A program made the translations under genes and the position numbers. Of a stretch of 64,000 nt of DNA, positions 33,688 to 44,935 are shown piece by piece (the first letter of the stretch is position 1; each line of letters opens with the position of its first letter). The stretch comes from Dastarcus helophoroides. Lineage: Eukaryota > Arthropoda > Insecta > Coleoptera > Bothrideridae. Below the pieces are notes generated by a model, which made no database searches, was not told the origin of the DNA, and saw only the letters and a list, made by a program, of their open reading frames with translations. The stretch lies in assembly GCA_028583605.1 (NCBI GenBank), contig CM053329.1, positions 6,634,001 through 6,698,000 on the forward strand. Direction: 5' to 3'.

Positions 33688-35344
33688 AGAAGGAAGCCTC
33701 GGAGGGCAGCTGACGAGGGTGACGTGGTGATGGATCCTCTTGAATGGGGTCCTCGGTTGAGGATGGCTTTGGTCCAATGATCTTCTTGTATATTTTCCTT
33801 GCTGCGATAGTTGAAGCCAGGAGAAGTCCTATAATGTAGATGGGCATGGTGTGATAAAAGATGGAAACGTCTTCCTTCCGTCTCTGGATTATATTGCCTG
33901 GTTGAAGATCGATTGCTCCAAGTTTTAATTGTTTTAACTGAATTGAGAAGTTGGACTTATTGTTTTTGCCAGGAAGTTGCGGCATCTTCATGTCGATGAC
34001 CATTGGAGAATTATATGTGGGTTCCAAAGGTCGGAGTTCTTCAGAATTAAAGAGAATTTTGCAGTGTTCGGAAGCTTCTAGAAGGAAAATTCCATGCGGC
34101 GTCATAATTTGTTTCTTGTCTGGACATTGTAGGGTCAAGACAGATTTGAAGTTGATCCATGCGATATATTGGTTGATATAGGGCAGTGGCTCAATATGGT
34201 CTTGTTTGGTTTGGATTTCCGTGTAAAGACAATCTTCAGGGATGTTTTGTTTCAGGATGTTTTTCTCGCAGGTGATGTTAACATTGATTAGTAATTTGGA
34301 AGAGCAGTGATATGTGCCACTCATAGTACAAATATCTGATAGAGGTTTTATTTTATCTTTTGATTTTAATAAAAATTTTGAATTCGGGATAATCGTGTAA
34401 TATTCTGAATGTATCAAAGTAGGTAACGGTTCCAAATAGAATAATTCAAAAATGATATCGTGTTCTATCGGAATAGTAAGAAAATAATTGATTTGGTTTT
34501 TATTATGAATACAATGTACCAGGGTCAATGATTCATAATTTAAAATATTATTTATATCTACAGGCAAGGGTAATTGTTCCTTATAAAATTTTGAATTTTT
34601 TTCTAATTCAGATAAATAGTCTCTAACCTTTATGATGCTGGGATGCATTTTACCAATAGCGCAAAATGTAAGTGAATTTTCAACCTCAACAAGCAGATCC
34701 ACAACTGTATTATATGATAAGAGAAGTTGATTTAATAAATCTTTAATTTGTAATACGATTATCTCTCCTGTATTATTTTGAACATTCTCCATAACTTTAT
34801 AAATTTTATTTTTTAACAAATGTTGATTATACTGAATACTACTAACAGTAAGGTTGAATTGTTCTATTACGTTTTTATTTATTGAATATTGATTTAGAAT
34901 TTGGTTTTCTAAATTGTGTTGATTATTTTCCAAATGTGTAAGAATTTTGTTTATTCTTGATGCGTCATAAGCGTCCATATTTCCGGTGATAAATTTCAAA
35001 GCTGAGCCTAAGCCATTAATAAGGCCTCTTTTATTTCGACTGGAACGTGGGTAAATGTTATTCATTTTATTGTCAACTAAGTTGGAAGTATATCAAATTA
35101 ATTTTACATAATTTTCAATTTCTTTATAATGTTGCTTATTGTGAACTGTGAAGTCACTTAAAATTTTGTAATTTCTGTTTAGATTTTCAATTTCATTTTT
35201 TATTGTTATTAAGTCGAAAAAGTGAACAAATGTGTGTTGTGTTCTTTGAAGTTTTGCTTGACCTAAGTGTATGGGGAGTAAGCCTGGGTTATGTGTCACA
35301 TTTTGGATTATTATAGAGGAGGTTACAATGCCGATGAGGGGCCT
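33686..35344 (-). pseudogene. env-like envelope gene of the provirus, one in-frame stop
   Basis: The largest open part (33686-35065, 459 residues) opens with a furin-type site RNKR followed by the glycine-rich fusion-peptide-like GLINGLGSALKF, then heptad-like helices (about residues 35-130), cysteines at about 130, 195, 245-300 and 335-350, and one membrane segment near the end (IYIIGLLLAS) with a basic, proline-rich tail. This is the arrangement of errantivirus Env, related to baculovirus F-type fusion proteins. Upstream in the same frame lies the short N-terminal subunit (GLLPIHLGQAKLQRT to NYVKLI), separated by a TGA at 35093-35095. TTTCCAATCTATTGCAG before it (acceptor at 35343-35344) fits the spliced env message of the group. 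No gag or RT remains to supply other functions. Confidence 0.9.
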
Positions 35345-35890
35345 GCAATAGATTGGAAATGTTTTAGTTTGGCTGGACGTTTAATATTTGAAAGATGGAT
35401 GTTCTCAGTGGTTTGAGCAGTTTGGGGAATTATTTTTCCTGTTTTTCGTAATGCGTTAATCTTATCTAATGTTTGAATTTTATATTTATTTTTTGTTTTC
35501 CTACATTTTTGTTTATTTTTCACGTAAACCTTTTGAGGAATATCAGGAAGATCTTCTTTATTTTTGTTAGAATTATTAATATATTTTTCTTTCTGATTTT
35601 GAATTCTATCTTTGATTTCTTGATAGAGTATTCTCGTTCTGTCTATGTTTTTGGGTGTAATCTGAGAGTAATTGGTATTTTAAATTGATATCAAAGGGAT
35701 CGGAATTTTCTAAGTGACCATTAATTATTTCGAAAGGAGTTAATTTAGTTGTGGAATGTTTTGTATTATTATATGCTTATAACGCATATCTAACTTTGGT
35801 TTGAATATTCTCATCTTTAAATCTCTCTCTGTTATTAAAGATGCGAACGTGTTCAATAATCGTAGAATGAAAACGTTCAACTATGCCATT
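35345..35890 (-). pseudogene. Integrase C-terminal region of the provirus, broken
   Basis: After the TGA at 35891-35893 the minus strand continues with NGIVERFHSTIIEHVR, which holds the integrase glutamate. It then has another stop at about 35778, a frame change near 35670 and a lysine-rich tail with KVYVKNKQKCRKTKNKYK, resembling the basic C-terminal domain. The region ends just upstream of env. Confidence 0.75.
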
Positions 35891-36430
35891 TCATTCCGGA
35901 TGTTGCGAACTTATAAAATGAATGTTGACTTTATGTAATTTAAGTAATTCCTGTAAAAGGTCGTTTTTGAACTCGCCACCGTTGTCTGCGATTATTAACG
36001 TGGGAATGCCGTGATGTGTGAAATATGATATTAAATTGTTGGCAATTTCTGCTCTTTGTAATGAAATTAGAGGATATGTTTGTGCATATTTAGAAAAAGA
36101 ATCTACAATTGTTAAAAATTTTTGTTTTTCCAAAGCTAAACTATCTATATGAATAATTTCAAAAGGTTTTGTAGCTGTTGGGGTAATATTTAATTTTAAA
36201 TTTAAGGGGTGTCTGTCATATTTTGATAATCTACACGAATCGCATTCGTTGATGTAATTTTGAATAAAATTTTGCATTTTGGGCCAAAAGTATTTTTCTT
36301 TTAAGCGATTATATGTCTCTTCGATACCACGATGATTTGTTTTACCTAACTGGTATGTTTCTAAAATATGATTTTGTTGTTTTGGATTTTCAACATCAGT
36401 TAACATTTTAGTAAATTTAATTATTTGCAA
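35891..36430 (-). pseudogene. Integrase zinc-binding and core domains of the provirus
   Basis: The 179-residue frame has an HHCC zinc finger (H in NHRGIEETYNRLKEKYFWP, and C in INECDSC) and the start of the catalytic core, with aspartates in IIHIDSL and IIADNGGEF. It ends with ISSQHPE and a TGA immediately before the stretch with the catalytic glutamate. It is the C-terminal part of Pol, which joins proviral DNA to the host chromosome. The frame upstream is interrupted at 36431-36574. Confidence 0.9.
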
Positions 36431-36574
36431 TTCAGCATTCTTAAAGTATTTCTGTAATATGGTACTAAATTTTTCATATACTGGGGACTCGAAATAAATA
36501 TAATATTTTATTCTGGGGACTAAATATTCTTTTACGAGTTGAATTGTTTCCTGCTCGAAATTGTTTTTTGAAAT

Positions 36575-37165
36575 TTAAAATTTAATTCTTTGAAAAGTAT
36601 TATCGAAAAGTTTATTAATTTTTGGTTTATTAGGCGAGTATCGAACTTCTTCGATTATAATTTGGTTTTTAAATAGATTTACAGGTTTATCGAGAACAGG
36701 TATTCCTAAAATTGGATCTTCTACATTGGAATGAATTGTCGCACCTTGAAGGTCGTCATTACCATATGATGTTACATTAGATGATAAGGAGTCGTCATCC
36801 TTATATTGTGTGTCGGGTTCGACGAACATGGATTCGTTATCTTTATCTATATTATTGTCAAAGTTTTTGTTAAATTCTTCCATATATTTTAGAAAGGGGG
36901 ATTCAGTTTCATTTTCATTAACATGACATTCTATTCTGGATAAAGGGTCGGCAACTTTGTTGGATTCCATTCCGAATTTACAATTCGGAAGAACTAATGT
37001 ATTATCTTTTAAATTTAATGACAGCATTAAGATGTTTTAAGGTATCGATTCCTAAAAGCCAATCGAAATGGTTATGAAATTTAAACATATAAAATTTTAA
37101 TTTGGTACTTGTTTTAAATAAATCTGGGAAAGAAGTTATCATAGAAGAATTTCCTATACTTGATC
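36575..37165 (-). pseudogene. Protease fragment fused to the pre-integrase linker (RT deleted)
   Basis: The right part (37002-37165) carries FHNHFDWLLGIDTLKHLNAV, the C-terminal half of the retropepsin domain, and enters directly from LTR sequence at 37165/37166. A frame change at about 37015 leads into LKDNTLVLPNCKF. Within the next few codons the text switches to NKVADPLSRIE, which normally lies after RNase H and before integrase. So reverse transcriptase and RNase H are missing at a junction near 36970. The rest (to 36575) is the acidic linker ending in DNTFQRIKF. The protease DS/TG active-site half is also gone. Confidence 0.8.
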
Positions 37166-37355
37166 CACGCGATGATTTTGCACGCGTTGATTTGGAGAAA
37201 CTCTTGGCACGGAGCGGCCACACACGATGACTTTTTAAGCGTTGATTTGGAGAAACTCTCCGTCCGCTGGTAGCGTCGATTGTTTTATCACTTTAGAGTG
37301 CTGACCTAGCGCCTTGCCTTGGTCAGCATTAACCAAAGGGTTGAACAACATAATT
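37166..37355 (-). repeat. Truncated LTR (5' LTR of the minus-strand provirus)
   Basis: 190 bp aligned without gaps to 33487-33676, with about 8 substitutions. The inner 124 bp of the LTR, the primer-binding site and gag are missing, so the promoter side remains but not the R/U5 end. Confidence 0.9.
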
Positions 37356-37492
37356 TACATACGCCAGGCTCTGATAAACCAAACGGCTCGTCTGTCTATT
37401 AATATCATTTTTCTTTTTAAATATGCAAAAAGGATTTCATGTTTAAATTACTTTGGGCATTAGATATTCATTTAACAAACTGATTTAGTTTA

Positions 37493-37702
37493 TTAAAAGA
37501 CAAAATCTGCACTTAAATTTTTTGCGCATTCAAAATCTCGAGTTGACAACAGCCAGTCATTTCGGGAGATTTTTCGCCTCCACACATCAACTTTGTCCTT
37601 AGGCACTCGAAACAATGACACTTTTTCATGACAGTTTTTATAACCACTGTTGCACATCTGGAATAATGAAAAATGTATAGAAGTGAAAAAGTGCTGAAAC
37701 AA
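37493..37702 (-). pseudogene. THAP-type zinc finger fragment
   Basis: The minus strand reads MCNSGYKNCHEKVSLFRVPK, DKVDVWRRKISRNDWL and ECAKNLSADFV. The pattern C-x-C, FRxPK, WxxxIxRxxW and CxxH-xxxDF is that of THAP domains, the DNA-binding module of P-element-like and other insect transposases and of some host proteins. The last zinc ligand, usually H in CxKHF, is replaced by N, and the frame ends at once, so it is a dead fragment. No transposase core was found nearby. Confidence 0.55.
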
Positions 37703-39618
37703 TTAAACCGTGCGAGGAAAACAAAAACATGAATTTTAATATTAAAGACGACGCATCCACAAAATTAATATTTTGTGCCCAAGCAGCCGCAGTCATTTAG
37801 TTTTGGGACATATTTAACAATTAAATATTTATTTACAGTAATGTTTATGAAAAATGGGCAACAGTCGGAATTTCCTATTATATCACCCCATTTAACTTCT
37901 CAATGTTAGTATTGCGTACTTGTAAGAATACTCAAGTGCTCATTTCTTCCTAGACCAATATTGAAGGATTGTGAGAGTTTTGACGCGTATGAAGAAAAAA
38001 TAATAAGTATTTCACTGATAAACTACATGTGGTTTAAAAATATTACCCGGTATCATATGTTCTATGTCTCCCTTATTGATTTACAATATTCAAGATGGTC
38101 GTCGAAAAATATTTTTTATGTAGCAGCTGGTTTATGGCACTTGTCCCCATTCATAATATTCACAATATTTGCAGTCACAAAAAAAAATAAATCTCCCAAA
38201 AATTTCTCAAGGACTCTCGTAGACAAGGTACCACTTAATTACGTGCATCTTTCAATGTTTTGTACCTATACGAACGCGACTGCAATGTGGAGATGTAAAA
38301 ATTAATACCACGGCAGTGAAATTCATTGCCCAGAGATAATAAAACAAATAGAAGGATTTAAATAATAATAAAAATACAGTTTAGCACCTTTGCTTATCTC
38401 TTATTTCCTTCCTCTTGCCATACTCCAAAAATTATTTAATCCATCTTATTTGCAAGCCAGATATAAAGCATGAAATGGTCGATACTGTATATGAACCCTA
38501 CTGTTATCATGCATCAATTTAAAAACTCTGAAATGTGTATATTGGTCAAAAGTTTATATGCCTTTTATGTTATATAAACGAATTTTCTTTTAATATTATA
38601 CTTCCTGATATGATTAAACTAAAAATAACGATTAAACCAAAAGGAATAAAAAACGTTTAAAAAGGTTGCGTTTCAATGATATTGAATAATTATAAATTTT
38701 ATGTTTGCTAAATAATTTTGCTACAATTTAATCAAGTAATATATTTAGTATAAGTAGCATTCATGCTTGTGTGGCAAACACAGTGAACGCTGAAGAATTT
38801 ATCAAGTTGTTTAGTGCGGTCAGTTTACCCCTTGCTCAAATTACGATGAGGTTCGATCTTCAAGTAGGTAGGTCTTGTGTGCTCTCGGCTACTTTGTTTC
38901 ATAAATAACGATAACTTGGCTTTCAGCCGCGCTGGTTTACTCAAGATAATTTACTTTAAACAAAGAGCCTTAGATCATGGTTAGGGTGGCCTCTGGCGGT
39001 ATGTACAGTATCCCTTATGTCAACAGGGATAATCGTCGGGGTCCGATCTAATTTATCTTAATCTAAAGGTCTCGGTAAACATCCTTGACCTGTTAACTTC
39101 GTCAGGTTTATACTGTTTGTTCTATAATTACTTTAAAACTGCCATTATTTGCTGAACACATAGAGGAGTTACTTTGCGACTCAAGTTACCCCACCCTTAG
39201 CTTCTTAATTGGCCACCACCGACGGGGTCTGTGTCACAAATTGGATCTTAATTGAAGAACAAAGTCGTTTTATAAGTTTAACTTAATTGTAACGTGAGTT
39301 CAAAGTTTCCCTATCATTATTGTTAAGATAAGATTTCAGATATAAAAACTGTCACTGCTGCAGCGTACCATCAGAATTCTTTAGTCTTATATGTTGTAAG
39401 TCCAGAAAACTAAAAAAACTTATAGAAAGATAGGCCATTGCAAAAATAAACTTTATAACAATTACATGAGTAATTTCTTAAATTAATCATTCGAAAATTT
39501 TGTCATTGTTACTTGTGGATATTTTAAAGAGATTGGCCATTTGGATAATTTTGTTAGTTTTTTCTTTTCAAATAAGAGCTTTATAATTGCTATTTGTTTG
39601 ATTATATTACATTAAGTA
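37703..39618. other. Gene-less stretch with a GC-richer patch
   Basis: 38780-39260 is richer in G+C than its surroundings and lacks long frames. It may be an old repeat or regulatory DNA. A 114-residue plus-strand frame at 37961-38305 has no recognisable domain and is not called. Confidence 0.35.
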
Positions 39619-39662
39619 GAAGTCACCCGACAACGCGTGTGAAGTCACTCAACGATGCGTGT
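39619..39662. repeat. 22-bp tandem duplication
   Basis: GAAGTCACCCGACAACGCGT plus GT and GAAGTCACTCAACGATGCGT plus GT follow each other directly, with three mismatches. Confidence 0.85.
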
Positions 39663-39679
39663 GACTCACCAAAATGTCG

Positions 39680-40700
39680 ACATCTTTTTAAAATTTTCGA
39701 CTTTTTAAAACACCCAATCTTTTCTAAATTTAGACTTTTTCGAAAATTTGAAATTCTTTGAAAATTATACCTTATTTTAAAACTTTTCAACTTATTAAAT
39801 GGAACAAATAAATTTCAGCTTTTTGGAGAGTTTTGATTATTTCTGTCAATTTCTTCAAAATTTAAAAATGCTGCCTTTTTTTGAAACTTTAACCTCAACA
39901 TTTTCAATTTTCACTTTTTTTAAAATATCGACTTTTTTAAAATTTTTAACTTTTTACAAAATTTCAACTTTGCTAAATTTTGACTTTTTCGAAGATCTTC
40001 AATTTTTTGAAAATTTGACCCTATTTTAAAATTTTTAATCTCATTAATGTAACGAGATTACTATGCGATTTATAATAATCGGGGATGCTGCTAGGCGACA
40101 AAGCGTTAGTCGAACTGGCTACGTCCGAGATTGTTTAAATCGCTAATAATCGAGTTGCATTCAAAGATTTATCGTATCATTGACAACGATGACATAAAAA
40201 AATCAACCAACTTTTAAAATGAAATTTATATTTAGGATATTATGATAGGTAACTAACGTATTAGAATTGTAACTAACGTATTATGTCCTACTAAATTATT
40301 ATGAAGCTGCTAAATATTATGTGTTTAATAATTATCAATAAAGATTTAATTTTAAGGACACTTATGCAATTTTCAATGATAAGATAAAACAAATAAATTT
40401 CAAGTTTTGAGAGAGCTTTGACTATTTTTTAAAATTTTGACTAGTTCCTAAGGTTGCCTTTCTAGAGAAAATTTTTATATTTTTTTTAAATATGTACTTT
40501 TTCGAATTTCGAACTTTTTTCTAAATTTCTAATTTTTTTAAAATTTTAACTTTTTCAATCTTTGATTTCTTTTAAACTGACTTTATTTTAAATGTAAACT
40601 TTTTCAAATTTTCGAATTTTTTTAAAAACTCCCAATCTTTTGAAATGGTCTAATTTTCATTTTTTTTTAAATTTACATTTTCTAAATTTCGATCTTTTCC
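39680..40700. repeat. AT-rich degenerate array (TTTTTNAAAATTT type)
   Basis: 39680-40040 and 40400-40700 consist of diverged units such as AAAATTTCAACTTTTT and AAATTTCGACTTTTT, giving open frames full of F, L, S and T that are not genes. The 40041-40390 insert between them differs in composition and includes a short duplication, GTAACTAACGTATTA. A related array is at 52500-52826. Confidence 0.65.
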
Positions 40701-43700
40701 AAAAGATGTTTCGAAACTGTTCATGTTTACACTCAAACGAATAATCAAATGCATTGGACCTTAAGACTTAGATAAATACTGAAATATTTGAGAGTTGTTG
40801 CATGTAGGAAGAGAGAAGAATGATTCGTTGGTAAACAGGACTTGGATAAAAAATGTCCAACCTGTTTCTCCCCTCATAGTTTCACAAAACGCAAGACGTT
40901 TGTATCTAATGCTTAATCATCGTTGGAAAATATCTTGAGTATCAGGTATCTACTTTATAACACTTGCACAGATTTCTTTTCAAAATATTCTGCACTGTTT
41001 ACAATTCCAGACATAATCTAACAATTGAAGGATACAAGCAAAGAAGACTATAAGTTAATTTTTTCCAAAAATGAGTTACCTGCATCATCTGCTAACCAAC
41101 GGTGTAAAGTTTCATTTAGTCTAGAATAACATGCTAGACATACACCCAGTTAGGATTTATAATACATTTTCGTTTTCCTTTAATAAAAAAATCCCGTTTT
41201 TCTCAAAACTACCAATTTTGACTTATCGCCTTCTTTGCCTGCACGCTTCAATTGTTTTGTTTACTTCTTTCTCCCGATTTCTGATTGCAAAGCCATCATC
41301 TTTCTCTTCTCTTTATTAAGCGATATCCAAGCTGCTTTGACTTAGTGACAGCCTGGAGAGAGGTTTAAATTATGATATGATTAGATAACATTAGAAGTTC
41401 AAAGAGTAGGATGTTGTCACTTTCATTATACTGACAGAATAAGTTCGCCCATTTACTGCTTTTTATGCAAGAAGTGTAGTAGATTTGTAAAGGAACGAGC
41501 ATTAATAATATGAAACAGTTTCAAAAAATTATTAGCTACTTCTTAAGTAAAATGTGAACCTTGGAAACTTTTTTATAGTTGTAATAAATATGTTATCAGA
41601 GCTATAACATTTCCAACCACCTATCCAAAGCCTCGTATTACTTTGCATTTACCCAATATGTCTTCTTTTGAATGAGTTCCTATCAAGTGATATCACTAAG
41701 GCAATACCTTGTAAAAAAAATCTCCAATAAAAATAAAGGATTCAAGTTTCGTCAAAAATCCTGAAGTAATTGGAAAACATGCGCTCAATTCATATAAGGC
41801 CCCATGACGAGCTATTTGGTAAAGCTAATTTATTGGATTTGCGTAATGCATGCTTGAAGTAGGCCATTGTGTCCCCGCCTCATACGTTAGTACGTGTTGG
41901 TACAAGTAAAGCACAAATGGTTAATCATAATCATTAAGCCAGTTCAACTAACCTTGACGGGGGTTTTGCGTGCGAGAAACTGCTGAATACATACATATAC
42001 AAGCTTACAAATTCCAAAGTTTTTTAATACGCTAAATATTACTTAAACTTCCTAATTACATATTTTTATTGATTTTTTCAACTTGCGACGTTGATATTTT
42101 TAACCATTACTTTGTAGAATTGTTCAATATTTAAATTCATAAATTATATTTAACAATAAATATAACAATTTCACAACTTTTCAATAAAATGAAGATATTG
42201 TAGAAGACTGTATCACTAATTAAGTTATAAATAAATTTTATTTAATTAATAATTTTTATAGTTGATTTTTTCAACAGATACAAGTTCGAATTAATGAACA
42301 GGCAGCTTGTGTCAAATATTATTACTTTAAATGCAATTTTCCTTTTACTACATATTATTATACGATGCCCACTTTGCATTATAAACTACATAAGGCATTT
42401 TTTTAACCCATGTATTATGGAAATTCTTTCCGGAATTTCTTACATGACGAACGTACAGTAATCCAAATTAAAATATTGAATAAATTTTGGGGCTCATTCA
42501 CTTTTAGTTAAATTGGATACCATACTGTTTTTGAGTAAAGGTATTTCTTATAAAAATAATAATCAAATTGATGAGAAATAATACGATCTAAAAATAAAAT
42601 TTGTTCTTTCTTTTCAAATGTATGTTTCCTCGAAACAGCATGTCGAATGTCCCAATTAAATGTTTCATAAAATTTTGAACAAAATTTTCTCACAAATGGA
42701 ATAAATGGAGTAATTGAACAAGTTAAACACGCACAGGATATTTACCTTAAATTATACCCAGACGGTTAGAGGTGAAACTTTTTCATTAAACCGCCATTCG
42801 AAATAATTTTTTACCGCGATTCGAAACCATTCTATAGATATTACATATTCGTTGTCGTTCCAAAGTAAATAAGAATGATTGATAAACACGTTCGTCACAA
42901 AAAATTGTCTGACGGAGTGACATATCATAATTTATTGTATTTTAATTCGACCAATTTGCATGTCTTAATCAAATTGAAAGAAATATATGTAGTACCATTG
43001 TTAGTAAAAAAATATCAGGTAAAGTCCACAGAGAACTTTTACAACTAAGCAATTCTCTCTCCTTAAATAAAACTAAGATAACAACAGTTATATTGTATGG
43101 CAAATATTATTTATTGTGTGCTTTTTTTATACTTATTTTTTTTTTGTACATTTTTGTGCAATATTTGTGTAAATTGTCAAAAATTCTTAGCGTAGCATGC
43201 GTAATTTAGAATATGTTTTTATATTTAAAAATGATGCAATCGAAGTCGTTGACAACCGCTAATTTTATAAGCAAAATGCGCTATTTTTCTCACATTTTAT
43301 AGTTAAGCATATTATGAAGTATAGAGTACGAGTTACCTCTGTATGGTTTATTGTCCTACATAGCAAATGAGTTTCCAGTTGTTCCCTTCCAAATAAAATT
43401 TTGTCAAAAAATGTGTTGAATAATTGAACCAAAAAATGGATACTGTTAAGTTAAATTTGCTACATAGAACTAAACTTACTACATAGAAATATTTGATAAA
43501 ATATGAAATTAATAACTAAATATTGTAATTTCTTAATTTTGTAGAGATGAAAAATAGTAGGTTAAATGGGAACTCTTAAACGTCATTTCCTATACATTTT
43601 AGGGCTGTTAATATATTAGATACACAAGCAACAAATAAATATTAACTACTTGGACGTAAGCAAAATCGATTTATATCATTCTTTTAATCATCCAGAATCC

Positions 43701-44789
43701 ATCGTATTAAAAAGGTCTCTGGTTATTTTTACCGGGAATAACTTCGCCTAATCTTTGTTACACAAGAGGCAATTTCCTTTTTCGCCCTTAATGCCACAAT
43801 CTGAGCCGAGAATAATTTATACTATCTCATATTTTTGGAGACCCAACGAATATGCTTCAACCTTTTAGTTGACATATTTGGCATTACATCATCTGCTATT
43901 ATGTTTAGGGAAAACCTTAACGTTTAACGCATACATTGCCTTGCTTTATTTTTAGTTGTATACATTGACCCTTAATGCCAAGGCTAATAAATGCTCACGC
44001 CTAGAGTTTTTCAAGAATAAACTTAAATTGATTATAACCAGATAACCTACAGCCTACATCATTGTATACAACCAAGAAGTAAAAATCCGGCGCATCCACC
44101 AGTTACTAAATGCAGTTCCCAAATCTAGGTATAGTAACCTGTACTTTTAAATTCGTATTATAGTAGGTTCCGGGAAATTATAATGTCATAGCTTTCCTAT
44201 ACACATAATTCATAAACAAAGTAAACAATAAATACAACAACATCAGTTATGACAATTCTCCATCTCCGGTAACCTTAAATTATTCGCACTTATTATTTTA
44301 AAAATCATAATTTATTACTTGCAGAAATTCAAATTAAGCCGTACTTTCTCAATAACGCTTTAGTCAATATTAATTTAAAATAAGTAGCTTGTCTACTTGT
44401 TAGATATAGCAACCGCATCTTACAACAAAACAACACTCCCTATTAACACAGATCTCGCTCACTGCGCTTCAGATGCAATGCCTTTTATTCTGAAAATAGC
44501 CATTTCATCAGTATGTAATCGCTTCGGCTCACCTCATCTATTAAATCGGCTCTAGCGTTCAAAGTAATTACCATTAGAGCTAGTGATTGCAAAAGATGAG
44601 TTAAAAGTGGCTTATATACCACTTCAATATGCGGCTAAATTATTCCAGATTTTAGTTTTAGCCTTACAAATAATTTCAATATTCTTCTGTTAGAAAACCA
44701 TGGCCTTATAAAATAAGTGTTTTAAAATTATTTGTAATACCGTAATACTTTATTTTGGCAGAAAAAACCCATCTACAAAATAATCTATT
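40701..44789. other. AT-rich sequence without recognised genes
   Basis: No protein motif, RNA gene, transposon end or tandem repeat could be supported here. Open frames are all short and of low-complexity composition. Confidence 0.4.
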
Positions 44790-44935
44790 TTGATCTTTCT
44801 GAAGATGATAGCTTAGCTATCGAAACGCTTTTGTTGTATTTTTTAATTTTTCTTGGTTTTAGGGGAAAAGATTTGTATTTCAATTTTTAAAGATAACAAA
44901 GGAAAAGTCCGTTTCAGCAAAAAAAAAGTATTTTG
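44790..44935 (+). repeat. Interspersed repeat related to 5215-5400
   Basis: TCTGAAGATGATAGCTTAGC, TATCGAAACGC, TTGTTGTATTTTTTAATTTT, TCTTGGTTTTAGGGGA and ATTTGTATTTCAATTTTT match the family at 5215-5400 (part in the same, part in opposite orientation) and end in an A-run at 44921-44929. An A-tail suggests a retroposed element. A link to Penelope-like 3' regions is possible. Confidence 0.6.

Larger units (their letters stand above)
33363..37355 (-). mobile_element. Errantivirus-like (gypsy group) provirus, internally deleted
   Basis: On the plus strand the element runs AGTTA...TAATT, the terminal pattern of insect errantiviruses, and is flanked by TACA (33359-33362 and 37356-37359), a 4-bp duplication of the pyrimidine-purine type such elements favour. 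The coding strand is minus. Order from right: truncated 5' LTR, protease fragment, linker region, integrase, env, polypurine tract, complete 3' LTR. At 3,993 bp it is about half the length of a full element. gag, primer-binding site, reverse transcriptase and RNase H are absent. LTRs differ at about 8 of 190 aligned positions by my count, which implies an old insertion. It cannot replicate on its own. Confidence 0.92.

Noticed and set aside
33951..34181. Plus-strand frame across the provirus
   Set aside because: It lies opposite the env-like gene and has no independent support.
37961..38305. 114-residue plus-strand frame as a host membrane protein
   Set aside because: It has a weakly hydrophobic stretch but no domain, splice context or codon signal. 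Length is attainable by chance.
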